Shown here piece after piece: positions 56,109 to 64,000 of a stretch of DNA of 64,000 nucleotides (position 1 is the first letter of the stretch; the number at the start of each line of letters is the position of its first letter). Under the pieces are notes generated by a model. The model worked only from the letters and a program-made list of their open reading frames with translations, was not told where the DNA came from and made no database searches. Source of the stretch: Nitrosomonas communis (GTDB lineage Bacteria > Pseudomonadota > Gammaproteobacteria > Burkholderiales > Nitrosomonadaceae); NCBI RefSeq assembly GCF_001007935.1, contig NZ_CP011451.1, forward strand, positions 3,596,001 through 3,660,000, in the 5' to 3' direction. Position numbers and translations under genes: made by a program.

Positions 56109-58964
56109 ATGATGAGACAATTCTTTGAGAATTCAATATTATTTGGCATTAATGCTCCTTTTATCGAAGATCTCTATGAAAAATATCTCAGCAGCCCGGA
56201 TTCAATACCTCTTGAATGGAGGAGTTATTTTGATTCATTGCAGCAGACCCTGACGATAACTGCACGAGATGTTCCCCATACTCCCATCATTGAATCATTT
56301 GTAAAACTCGCACAAACTCCTCCATCTGAAAAACGTGTTGGCAGCTTATCAGTCGCTCCTTCTTTAGTCCCGTCTGAGGCTAAGGAACGTAAACAAATAG
56401 CTGTTCTCCAGCTTATCAACATGTACCGCTTTCTTGGGGCGCGTCTGGCGCGTCTCGATCCACTCAATCATCAGCAAATATCGGATACACCAGAACTCGA
56501 CCCGGCTTTTTATGAATTAACTGAAGCCGATATGGAAACCGTTTTTAATACTGGTTCACTGGTAGATCAGGAGCATGCGCCATTAAAGGAAATTTTACAA
56601 ATACTGCGGCAAACTTACTGCGGCACCATTGGCGCAGAATATATGTTTATTACTGATTTAAAGCAGAAGCGCTGGATTCAGAATCGTGTGGAAGGTCCGC
56701 GCTCCCAGCCCAGCCTTACTGCTGATTACAAACGACATATCCTTGAACGCCTGACTGCTGCAGAGGGTCTGGAAAAATACCTTCACACTCGCTATGTTGG
56801 ACAAAAGCGTTTCTCTGGTGAAGGAAATGAAAGCCTGATTCCTTTACTGGATAAATTGTTACAACATGCGGGCGAAGTTGGCGTACAAGAAATCGTGATT
56901 GGCATGGCACATCGAGGCAGACTGAATGTGCTGGTTAACACGTTAGGCAAAATGCCCTCAGATTTGTTTCTGGAATTCGAAGGAAAAAAAGTGCAGACGC
57001 TCGCCGCCGGCGATGTCAAGTATCATCAGGGATTCTCGTCCGCTGTGATGACACCGGGTGGAATTGTATATCTTGCCCTTGCGTTTAATCCTTCCCACCT
57101 TGAAATCGTTAACCCTGTGGTGGAAGGCTCAGTTCTTGCCCGTCAGCATCGTTTGCAGGATAAAAAAGGAGAGTTAGTCATTCCTGTGTTGCTGCATGGC
57201 GATGCAGCCTTCTCTGGGCAAGGAGTGGTAATGGAAACATTAAACTTGTCGCAAACACGAGGCTACGGTACAGGCGGTACCGTTCATATCATCATTAATA
57301 ACCAGATCGGCTTTACTACCTCCGACCCTCGTGACAGCCGCTCCACCCTTTATTGCACCGATGTGGCAAAAATGATCGAAGCCCCTATTTTCCATGTCAA
57401 TGGTGATGATCCTGAAGCTGTTGTCATGGTGACAGAAATTGCATTGGATTATCGCATGCAGTTCCACAAGGATGTTGTCATTGATTTAGTGTGTTTTCGC
57501 AGGCAAGGCCACAATGAGCAGGACGAGCCCATGGTCACGCAGCCCTCCATGTACCACATCATTAATAAACACCCTGGAACACGCAAGCTTTACATGGATA
57601 AGCTGGTCGCAGCAGGCATCATTACTGTGGCTGAGGCAGAAGCTATGGTCAAGGCCTACTATGATGCCATGGATGCAGGGAGCAACCCCAACAAAACCAT
57701 TCTCTACGATTATAAATCACCTCACGCAACCAATTGGGTGCCTTTCCTTAATCCAGGTAAATGGAATCAACCAGTAAAAACAGGCGTTCCCATAGATAAG
57801 TTAGAATTCCTGGCAGAACGGCTAACGGATACTCCGGCGACCTTTAAATTGCATCCGAGGGTGGAAAAAATTATTGCCGATCGTCGTGAAATGGGAAAAG
57901 GAAACTTGCCACTGGATTGGGGAATGGCTGAAAATCTGGCCTACGCCTCACTACTGAAAGAGGGTTATCCCATCCGCTTCTCCGGGCAAGATAGTGGGCG
58001 CGGCACCTTTTTCCATCGCCATGCGGTATGGCATGATCAGAATCGCGAGCAGGAACAATGGGAAGATGGCATTTATGTACCGCTTCGTCATATTGCAGCC
58101 AAGCAGCCTGATTTCACGATTATCGATTCCATGCTCTCGGAAGAAGCCGTGTTAGGTTTCGAGTATGGTTATGCAACGGCTCAACCGAATGCACTCGTTA
58201 TATGGGAGGCGCAGTTTGGTGACTTTGCTAATGTCGCACAAGTTGTCATTGACCAATTTATCACCTCGGGCGAAGCCAAATGGGGACGTTTATGCGGATT
58301 AGTCATGATGCTGCCGCATGGGTATGAGGGGCAAGGACCTGAACATTCATCGGCCCGGTTAGAGCGATTCCTGCAGTTATGTGCGGAATATAATATCCAG
58401 GTATGTGTTCCTTCCACGCCTTCCCAGATCTTTCATTTGTTACGACGGCAGATGATCCGTCCCATTCGCAAACCATTGATCATCATGATGCCCAAAAGCT
58501 TGCTTCGACATAAAGAATCGGTATCTTCATTAGAAGATCTCGCTAATGGTCAATTCCAAGCGGTCATTCCCGAAATCGAGCCTCTCAATGCAGATAGGGT
58601 AAGGCGTATCATTGGCTGTAGTGGCAAGATATATTATGAATTACTCGCCTATCGCCGCAAGCAAGGCATTACCGATATGGCCATCATTCGGATCGAACAG
58701 CTCTATCCCTTCCCACACGAAGATTTTCAAGTAGAAATAGATCGTTACCACAATGCCAAGGAAATCATCTGGTGCCAGGAAGAACCAGGCAACCAGGGAG
58801 CTTGGCACCGTATTCAACATTACATCCTTAGGCATAAGCGACCTGATCAGATTCTCAGCTACACTTTACGTCCTTCATCGGCATCACCTGCTGTTGGTTA
58901 TCTGGAGTTGGATCGGTTCCAGCAGAAAGAACTGGTTGAGGCGGCATTTCGGGATAAAATTTAA
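56109..58964 (+). CDS. sucA: 2-oxoglutarate dehydrogenase E1 component
   Basis: Thiamine-diphosphate decarboxylase subunit of the 2-oxoglutarate dehydrogenase complex, about 951 residues, full length. Start ATG 56109 (MMRQFFENSILFGINAPFIE); a second ATG follows directly. Motifs: IGMAHRGRLNVLVNTLGK, FNPSHLEIVNPVVEGSVLAR, LLHGDAAFSGQGVV, VDLVCFRRQGHNEQDEP-type ThDP site (ICFRRQGHNEQD region), GQDSGRGTFFHRHAV and HGYEGQGPEHSSARLERFLQ. Some autotrophic ammonia oxidisers are said to use this enzyme weakly; the gene here looks intact. sucB starts 15 bp downstream; the E3 gene is not in the window. Confidence 0.97.
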   Translation: MMRQFFENSILFGINAPFIEDLYEKYLSSPDSIPLEWRSYFDSLQQTLTITARDVPHTPIIESFVKLAQTPPSEKRVGSLSVAPSLVPSEAKERKQIAVLQLINMYRFLGARLARLDPLNHQQISDTPELDPAFYELTEADMETVFNTGSLVDQEHAPLKEILQILRQTYCGTIGAEYMFITDLKQKRWIQNRVEGPRSQPSLTADYKRHILERLTAAEGLEKYLHTRYVGQKRFSGEGNESLIPLLDKLLQHAGEVGVQEIVIGMAHRGRLNVLVNTLGKMPSDLFLEFEGKKVQTLAAGDVKYHQGFSSAVMTPGGIVYLALAFNPSHLEIVNPVVEGSVLARQHRLQDKKGELVIPVLLHGDAAFSGQGVVMETLNLSQTRGYGTGGTVHIIINNQIGFTTSDPRDSRSTLYCTDVAKMIEAPIFHVNGDDPEAVVMVTEIALDYRMQFHKDVVIDLVCFRRQGHNEQDEPMVTQPSMYHIINKHPGTRKLYMDKLVAAGIITVAEAEAMVKAYYDAMDAGSNPNKTILYDYKSPHATNWVPFLNPGKWNQPVKTGVPIDKLEFLAERLTDTPATFKLHPRVEKIIADRREMGKGNLPLDWGMAENLAYASLLKEGYPIRFSGQDSGRGTFFHRHAVWHDQNREQEQWEDGIYVPLRHIAAKQPDFTIIDSMLSEEAVLGFEYGYATAQPNALVIWEAQFGDFANVAQVVIDQFITSGEAKWGRLCGLVMMLPHGYEGQGPEHSSARLERFLQLCAEYNIQVCVPSTPSQIFHLLRRQMIRPIRKPLIIMMPKSLLRHKESVSSLEDLANGQFQAVIPEIEPLNADRVRRIIGCSGKIYYELLAYRRKQGITDMAIIRIEQLYPFPHEDFQVEIDRYHNAKEIIWCQEEPGNQGAWHRIQHYILRHKRPDQILSYTLRPSSASPAVGYLELDRFQQKELVEAAFRDKI

Positions 58965-58979
58965 AAAGGAAAGCAGATT

Positions 58980-60230
58980 ATGTTAATCGAAGTCAAAGTA
59001 CCACAATTGTCTGAATCGGTTGCTGAAGCCACTTTGATTTCCTGGCACAAGCAGCAAGGTGAGATGGTCAATCGCGGTGAAAATCTTATTGATGTTGAAA
59101 CTGACAAAGTAGTTCTCGAGCTACCTGCTCCGCAGCAAGGTATTCTAGCTGAAATTATTAAGGGGGATGGTACGACAGTAAAAAGTGGCGAAGTAATCGC
59201 TAAAATAGAGACAGAGATTCGGGAAGCCAAAGAACAACCTAAGGTTGAAGCAATGACTGAAAAAAAAACCACATCCTCTGAAGCCTCAGGAAGTGAGGAA
59301 ACACCCTCCGTAGAAGAAACTGAGCCGGTCACACCAAAGCTAATGCCTGCAGCTAAAAAAGTGGCTGAAGAAAACAATCTCAGCTTGGATGATCTCAATG
59401 TTATTAAAGGAACAGGACGTGATAGCCGCATCACTAAGGAAGATATCCTAGCCTATGTGAAAAATAAGACCCTTACCTCTCAAGCAAAAACTAAAATGCC
59501 TGAGACAGTGGTAATGCCTGCAACCGGAAATCGACCTGAACAACGCGTGCCAATGACTAGATTACGCATGCGTATTGCTGAGCGGTTGGTACAGTCTCAA
59601 GCAACCACTGCCACCCTGACGACATTCAATGAAGTCAATATGCAGGCGATTATTGATTTACGTACGCGTTACAAAGATACCTTTGAAAAAGAGCACGGGG
59701 TTAAACTCGGCATTACTTCATTCTTCGTCAAAGCGGCTGTTGCCGCGCTGAAGAAATTTCCTATTATCAACGCTTCGGTAGATGGTAACGACATTGTTTA
59801 TCATGGTTATTATGACATCGGTATCGCTGTGGCAAGTCCACGCGGATTGGTGGTACCGATTATCCGTAACGCTGATCAGTTATCATTGGCAGAAATAGAA
59901 AAGCAAATCGCTGATTTCTCAAAAAGAGCGCATGAGGGCAAATTGACCATTGAAGAATTAATGGGGGGTACTTTTTCCATTACGAATGGGGGTGTCTTTG
60001 GATCGATGCTTTCTACGCCCATTATCAATCCGCCGCAAAGTGCGATTTTAGGTATTCACGCGACTAAGCAACGCCCTGTAGTTGAAAATGGTCAAATTGT
60101 TATACGTCCTATCAATTATCTTGCGCTTTCCTATGATCATCGCATTATTGATGGTCGTGAAGCTGTGCTGTCGCTGGTCGCTATCAAGGAAGCTTTAGAA
60201 TATCCAGTCAGTCCGCTATTTGAGCAATGA
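58980..60230 (+). CDS. sucB: 2-oxoglutarate dehydrogenase E2 component (dihydrolipoyl succinyltransferase)
   Basis: Core acyltransferase of the complex, 416 residues. Lipoyl domain first, with lysine in [13 protein letters not shown] (about residue 43); then a charged linker (about 80-120); a peripheral subunit-binding domain ([27 protein letters not shown]); and the catalytic domain with the C-terminal [13 protein letters not shown] histidine/aspartate. AAGGAAAGC precedes the ATG. Convergent with dnaE, 18 bases apart. Confidence 0.97.
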   Translation: MLIEVKVPQLSESVAEATLISWHKQQGEMVNRGENLIDVETDKVVLELPAPQQGILAEIIKGDGTTVKSGEVIAKIETEIREAKEQPKVEAMTEKKTTSSEASGSEETPSVEETEPVTPKLMPAAKKVAEENNLSLDDLNVIKGTGRDSRITKEDILAYVKNKTLTSQAKTKMPETVVMPATGNRPEQRVPMTRLRMRIAERLVQSQATTATLTTFNEVNMQAIIDLRTRYKDTFEKEHGVKLGITSFFVKAAVAALKKFPIINASVDGNDIVYHGYYDIGIAVASPRGLVVPIIRNADQLSLAEIEKQIADFSKRAHEGKLTIEELMGGTFSITNGGVFGSMLSTPIINPPQSAILGIHATKQRPVVENGQIVIRPINYLALSYDHRIIDGREAVLSLVAIKEALEYPVSPLFEQ

Positions 60231-60248
60231 GACATTAGAAATAACTCA

Positions 60249-63200
60249 TTAATAAATGATCTCTACGTTCTCTGGCTGTAGATAAGTAGATAGCGATTCA
60301 ATCAATGTGTCATCTAGATGAACCTGCCATTTATTACCTAACTCGATCTCGCAGGTTGCGTACTGGTTCCGGTAAATGACCGTCACAGGGCAGTAGGAAT
60401 AAAGGTGGCTTTCTGCACCTTTATTTTTGGCTATGCTATCTTGCCGATAAGGCATGAACAATTCCCTAAGCCTGGCGATAGTGGTTATATCAGAGGTTAC
60501 CGAGCCGTTTATGACGAACCTTAATTTTTTTGCATGGCAAGAGCGAGCACTTGCAAGATCATAAAGTTTATCGGCAATAATGCGAAGCTCATCATTGCCT
60601 CCAAAAGCATTACTAATAGTCACTTCAGCAATCAGAAGTTGATCTTCTTTTAGAAGATCAGTGTGTTGACAAAATAATTCGTTATAAACCACGACCTCTA
60701 CTTGGGCATGACCATCGTCTAACACAATGATGGCCATTTTCCCTCGACGCGTCATTTGCGTGCGAACAGAATGTATCACGCCAGCAATTAGCTGAAGCTC
60801 TCGTCGCAAACTTGAACTAAGTCGATCTAGGCGGGTCTGGACAAAGTGGCTAAGCTCTTTTACGTAGGTAGAAAATGGATGTCCGCTGAAATAAAACCCT
60901 AATCCCAGCTTCTCATTCTGCAGTATCTCTTTCTCTGACCATTGGGGAACGTTAACTAAAGCCGGATGTTGAAAATTATTCTCCATTTCCGTAAATAAAC
61001 TCGTCTGATGAATTGACAAACTACGTTGCTCGGCAAATTCGATCGCGATGCCTACAGAGGCTAATAAGCCTGCCCGGTTAGGATCGATACTATCAAATGC
61101 ACCGACACGAATAAGTGATTCTATAACACGACGGTTTACTACTCGCCGATCAATCCGACAACAAAGATCAAATAAATCAGTAAACCATCCACCTTGATTG
61201 CGTGCATCAATAATGGCTGAGATAGCCCCTTCCCCGGTGCCCTTCACTGCTCCCAAGCCATAACGGATAGTTCTTTCATCAATTGGATGGAAATGATACC
61301 TGGATTGATTGATATCTGGCGGTAAAATAGTGAGCCGATTGGCCAGACAGTCCCCGTAAAAAATATTGATCTTGTCGGTATCATTCATTTCTGCCGACAA
61401 ACACGCAGCCATAAACTCTGCAGGAAAGTGTGCTTTAAGGTAAGCTGTCTGAAACGCGATCAAGGCATAAGCCGCAGCATGCGATTTATTGAAACCATAA
61501 CCAGCAAATTTCTCCATCAAATTAAACAGCGTAATCGCATCCTGTTCAGTCAAACCATTCTTGATGGCACCCGCTACAAAAATATCGCGTTGCTGCGCCA
61601 TTTCTTCAACCTTTTTTTTGCCCATCGCACGCCGTAGTAAATCAGCGCCCCCCAAGCTATACCCGCCTATCACCTGAGCAATTTGCATCACTTGTTCCTG
61701 ATAAATCATGACGCCATACGTTGGCCCAAGAATAGGTTCCAGACGCGGATCCAGATATTCCACACGTTTTCCGTGTTTACGTTCTATAAATTCGGGGATC
61801 AGATCCATTGGCCCAGGTCGATAAAGTGCGACCAGAGCGATGAGATCTTCAAACCGATCAGGCTTCGCTTTTTGCAGCAGATCTTTCATACCGCGTGATT
61901 CAAATTGAAAAATTCCGATGGCGTTGCCTTTTCTCATCAACGCATAGGTTGCAGCATCCTCTAAAGGAATATGATCTAAAGAAAAGGGTGGATTCAGTGG
62001 AAATGTCGACTGTCCAGCTTGCTGATCGGCTGCCTGTGCCCCTAATTCAGCATAACGCTGCCGAATATCACAAACTGCCCTGTCGAGAATAGTCAGGGTA
62101 CGCAATCCAAGGAAATCAAACTTCACCAAACCAATTTTCTCGACATCATCCTTATCAAATTGGCTAACGACCGAATCTCCCGCATCAGCGCAATACACAG
62201 GGCAAAAATCAGTAATCTTGCCCGGTGCAATCAGCACACCCCCTGCATGCATTCCCACGTTGCGCGTCAGCCCCTCTAGACGTTCTGCTAGTTCCAGCAA
62301 ATTACGCACATCTTCTTCCTCTCGTGCGCGCTGTTCCAATTGAGGTTCAACAGCACGTGCTTTTTTTAGCGTCATCCCGATCTCAAATGGCACTAATTTA
62401 GCTAGTTGATCGACAAAGTTATACGGTAAATCGAGCACACGGCCCACATCTCGCACGACTGCTTTTGCTGCCATCGTGCCAAAAGTGACAATCTGTGAAA
62501 CACTCTCAGCACCATAGCGCTGCTTTACATATTCAATGACGCGTTCGCGCCTATCCTGGCAGAAATCGATATCAAAATCTGGCATAGATATTCGTTCGGG
62601 ATTCAGGAAGCGCTCGAACAGCAAATCATAGCGCATCGGGTCAAGATCAGTAATCCCAAGTGAATAAGCCACAAGAGAACCAGCACCTGATCCACGCCCT
62701 GGACCTACCGGCACATCGTTCTGCTTAGCCCAGTTGATAAAATCAGCGACGATTAAAAAATAGCCGGCAAATCCCATCTGGATGATAGTATTCACTTCGA
62801 AATCCAGTCTGTTCTGATATTTTGGCAGTTTCGAAGCATATACTTCGATCTCTGGAAATAGAACATGCAGGCGTTTTTCTAACCCAGCTTCGGCCTGCTC
62901 ACGCAAATATTGCTCAATACTAACCGCACCCGGTGTTGGAAAACGTGGCAAGCGGTTAACGCCTAGCTCGAGCACAAGTGAACAGCGCTTGGCAATTTCT
63001 ATACTGTTGGCAAGAGCGGCTGGTATATCCGCAAAAAGAGCCTGCATCTCTGCTTGCGTTTTAAAATATTGCTGCTCGTTAAAGCGATGCGGACGCCGGC
63101 GGTCACCTAACACATATCCTTCTGCAATGCATACCCTCGCCTCATGGGCTTTATAATCTTCAGGTTCTAAAAATTGCACTGGATGGGTTGCCACAACAGG

Positions 63201-63794
63201 TAATTGCAATTTGGAAGCCAGTTGCAGAGAATTTCGTACACAGCTTTCCTCGTTCGCATAGCCGATCCGCTGCACCTCGATATAGAATCGTCCTGGAAAT
63301 AAGCTTGCCCATTCTTGAGCAAGAGTTTCAGCTGCACTCAAATTATTTTGCGATAGATGCAACCCTATTTCACTACGATAGGCACCTGACAGCAGAATCA
63401 ATCCATCTGTTCCACTTTCATTAGCATGAAACCATGATTTGCGGAATTCAGCCCGGCCACGGTATAAATTCTCACGATAAGCTCGTGATAGCAAACGACA
63501 CAATAACAAGTAACCAGTAAAAGATTGGCATAATAATAAAACGCGCGTAGGCTTATCACGATCTGTCTCATTCGTAATCCAGCTATCACACCCAATGATA
63601 GGTTTGATACCCTTTTTATAAGCGCTTTGGTAGAATTTGATCAATCCAAAAAGATTGGCAAGATCCGTTAACGCCACTGCTGGCATATTATCTGAAGCTG
63701 CTTTTGATAAAACTTCATCGATACGAACGATGCTATCAACGATGGAGTATTCACTATGCAGTCGAAGGTGGATAAAAGCAGGATCAGTCAGCAT
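60249..63794 (-). CDS. dnaE: DNA polymerase III alpha subunit
   Basis: The replicative C-family DNA polymerase, 1181 residues, full length. N-terminal PHP domain (FIHLRLHSEYSIVDSIVRI), then the polymerase core with the catalytic aspartates in MPDFDIDFCQDRRERVIEYV, VGPGRGSGAGSLVAYSLGIT, and the FNKSHAAAYALIAFQTAYLKAHFPAEF segment, followed by an OB-fold region (LIAGVIHSVRTQMTRRGKMA). Start ATG 63794. It is the largest gene in the window. Confidence 0.98.
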   Translation of the reverse strand: MLTDPAFIHLRLHSEYSIVDSIVRIDEVLSKAASDNMPAVALTDLANLFGLIKFYQSAYKKGIKPIIGCDSWITNETDRDKPTRVLLLCQSFTGYLLLCRLLSRAYRENLYRGRAEFRKSWFHANESGTDGLILLSGAYRSEIGLHLSQNNLSAAETLAQEWASLFPGRFYIEVQRIGYANEESCVRNSLQLASKLQLPVVATHPVQFLEPEDYKAHEARVCIAEGYVLGDRRRPHRFNEQQYFKTQAEMQALFADIPAALANSIEIAKRCSLVLELGVNRLPRFPTPGAVSIEQYLREQAEAGLEKRLHVLFPEIEVYASKLPKYQNRLDFEVNTIIQMGFAGYFLIVADFINWAKQNDVPVGPGRGSGAGSLVAYSLGITDLDPMRYDLLFERFLNPERISMPDFDIDFCQDRRERVIEYVKQRYGAESVSQIVTFGTMAAKAVVRDVGRVLDLPYNFVDQLAKLVPFEIGMTLKKARAVEPQLEQRAREEEDVRNLLELAERLEGLTRNVGMHAGGVLIAPGKITDFCPVYCADAGDSVVSQFDKDDVEKIGLVKFDFLGLRTLTILDRAVCDIRQRYAELGAQAADQQAGQSTFPLNPPFSLDHIPLEDAATYALMRKGNAIGIFQFESRGMKDLLQKAKPDRFEDLIALVALYRPGPMDLIPEFIERKHGKRVEYLDPRLEPILGPTYGVMIYQEQVMQIAQVIGGYSLGGADLLRRAMGKKKVEEMAQQRDIFVAGAIKNGLTEQDAITLFNLMEKFAGYGFNKSHAAAYALIAFQTAYLKAHFPAEFMAACLSAEMNDTDKINIFYGDCLANRLTILPPDINQSRYHFHPIDERTIRYGLGAVKGTGEGAISAIIDARNQGGWFTDLFDLCCRIDRRVVNRRVIESLIRVGAFDSIDPNRAGLLASVGIAIEFAEQRSLSIHQTSLFTEMENNFQHPALVNVPQWSEKEILQNEKLGLGFYFSGHPFSTYVKELSHFVQTRLDRLSSSLRRELQLIAGVIHSVRTQMTRRGKMAIIVLDDGHAQVEVVVYNELFCQHTDLLKEDQLLIAEVTISNAFGGNDELRIIADKLYDLASARSCHAKKLRFVINGSVTSDITTIARLRELFMPYRQDSIAKNKGAESHLYSYCPVTVIYRNQYATCEIELGNKWQVHLDDTLIESLSTYLQPENVEIIY

Positions 63795-63926
63795 AATGCT
63801 ACAATTAAAAAATTAACTTTTCGACTTTCAGGATTATTTCTGGAGATGATTCACTATTAATGGGCGTAGTGTCTCGTATGCGTACCAAACGGCCCATCGA
63901 TTTAATATTACTGCTCATTTTACACT

Positions 63927-64000
63927 ATGCTAAACACCCTTGAACTTTTACTCCCAGCTGGCTCGCTGGAAAAAATGCGTATTGCTTATGCTTATGGCGC
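63927..64000 (+). CDS. U32-family peptidase, start only (runs off the right edge)
   Basis: The 24 visible codons after ATG 63927 read MLNTLELLLPAGSLEKMRIA and then YAYG, the standard beginning of U32 collagenase-like peptidases such as TrhP/RlhA, which in E. coli act in tRNA or rRNA hydroxylation. Which subgroup this is cannot be told from so little sequence. Divergent from dnaE. Confidence 0.75.
   Translation, partial: MLNTLELLLPAGSLEKMRIAYAYG

Noticed and set aside
58961-59434. A 157-codon minus-strand ORF opposite sucB
   Set aside because: Shadow of the sucB lipoyl and linker region, serine/isoleucine-rich by complement.
1-64000. Search for tRNA, rRNA, CRISPR arrays and a phage region
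   Set aside because: No cloverleaf with anticodon context, no rRNA segment, no evenly spaced short repeats and no phage structural genes were seen. The MITE-like copies are dispersed, not arrayed.

Overview
The window is chromosomal DNA of an ammonia-oxidising betaproteobacterium, almost certainly a Nitrosomonas. The decisive evidence is the hydroxylamine oxidation cluster on the minus strand (22913-27180): octaheme HaoA with its P460 cross-linking tyrosine, the membrane protein HaoB, tetraheme cytochrome c554 (CycA) and the tetraheme quinone reductase cM552 (CycB). The overall base composition is AT-rich; by eye, the hao cluster and pglZ are clearly more GC-rich than their neighbours.

Layout. 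1-8606: housekeeping (nrdR fragment, glyA, clpA-clpS, a cold-shock gene, icd, an aspartic protease, ilvE and a zinc-finger gene). 8607-17379: an accessory stretch with a wrecked IS982 transposase, a BepA-type protease, a macA / macB-ATPase / macB-permease export system, an ISNCY-type insertion sequence with intact ends, and a small lipoprotein. 17765-22563: an EI24/CysZ-type membrane protein, a lone flgM, and pstB-pstA-pstC without pstS or phoU. 22913-27509: the hao cluster, directly behind rpsT. 28069-29290: a recent but broken ISAs1 element with a perfect 10-bp target duplication, just upstream of the rplM-rpsI promoter. 29399-37448: rplM-rpsI, argC, erpA, anmK, a MepM-like peptidase, tyrS and an RhlE-type RNA helicase with a long leader. 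37591-43280: a ceramidase-like membrane protein, radA, rfbC-rfbA and an MsbA-like ABC protein whose ATP-binding residues are destroyed. 43373-48476: the wreck of a type 3 BREX phage-defence locus. 48752-64000: Mth938-like gene, alanine-type aminotransferase, hom-thrC, sdhB-sdhE-gltA-sucA-sucB (TCA cycle block), dnaE, and the start of a U32 peptidase gene.

The main non-routine observations are these. (a) A BREX-3 relic: brxF, pglZ and a brxA-position gene remain, while brxC and pglX are gone and brxHII survives as a 39-codon scar; an IS3 element sits at the deletion point. (b) A family of about 105-bp MITE-like elements with long terminal inverted repeats, five copies in this window, one inside an IS982 transposase relic and one cut by the IS3 element. 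(c) A second, unrelated MITE-like family of about 180 bp, two copies, with an internal hairpin whose stem differs between copies but stays paired. (d) A full-length ABC exporter gene with lost catalytic motifs.

No rRNA, tRNA or CRISPR array was seen. Gene identities rest on recognising family motifs in the translations; no database search was possible.
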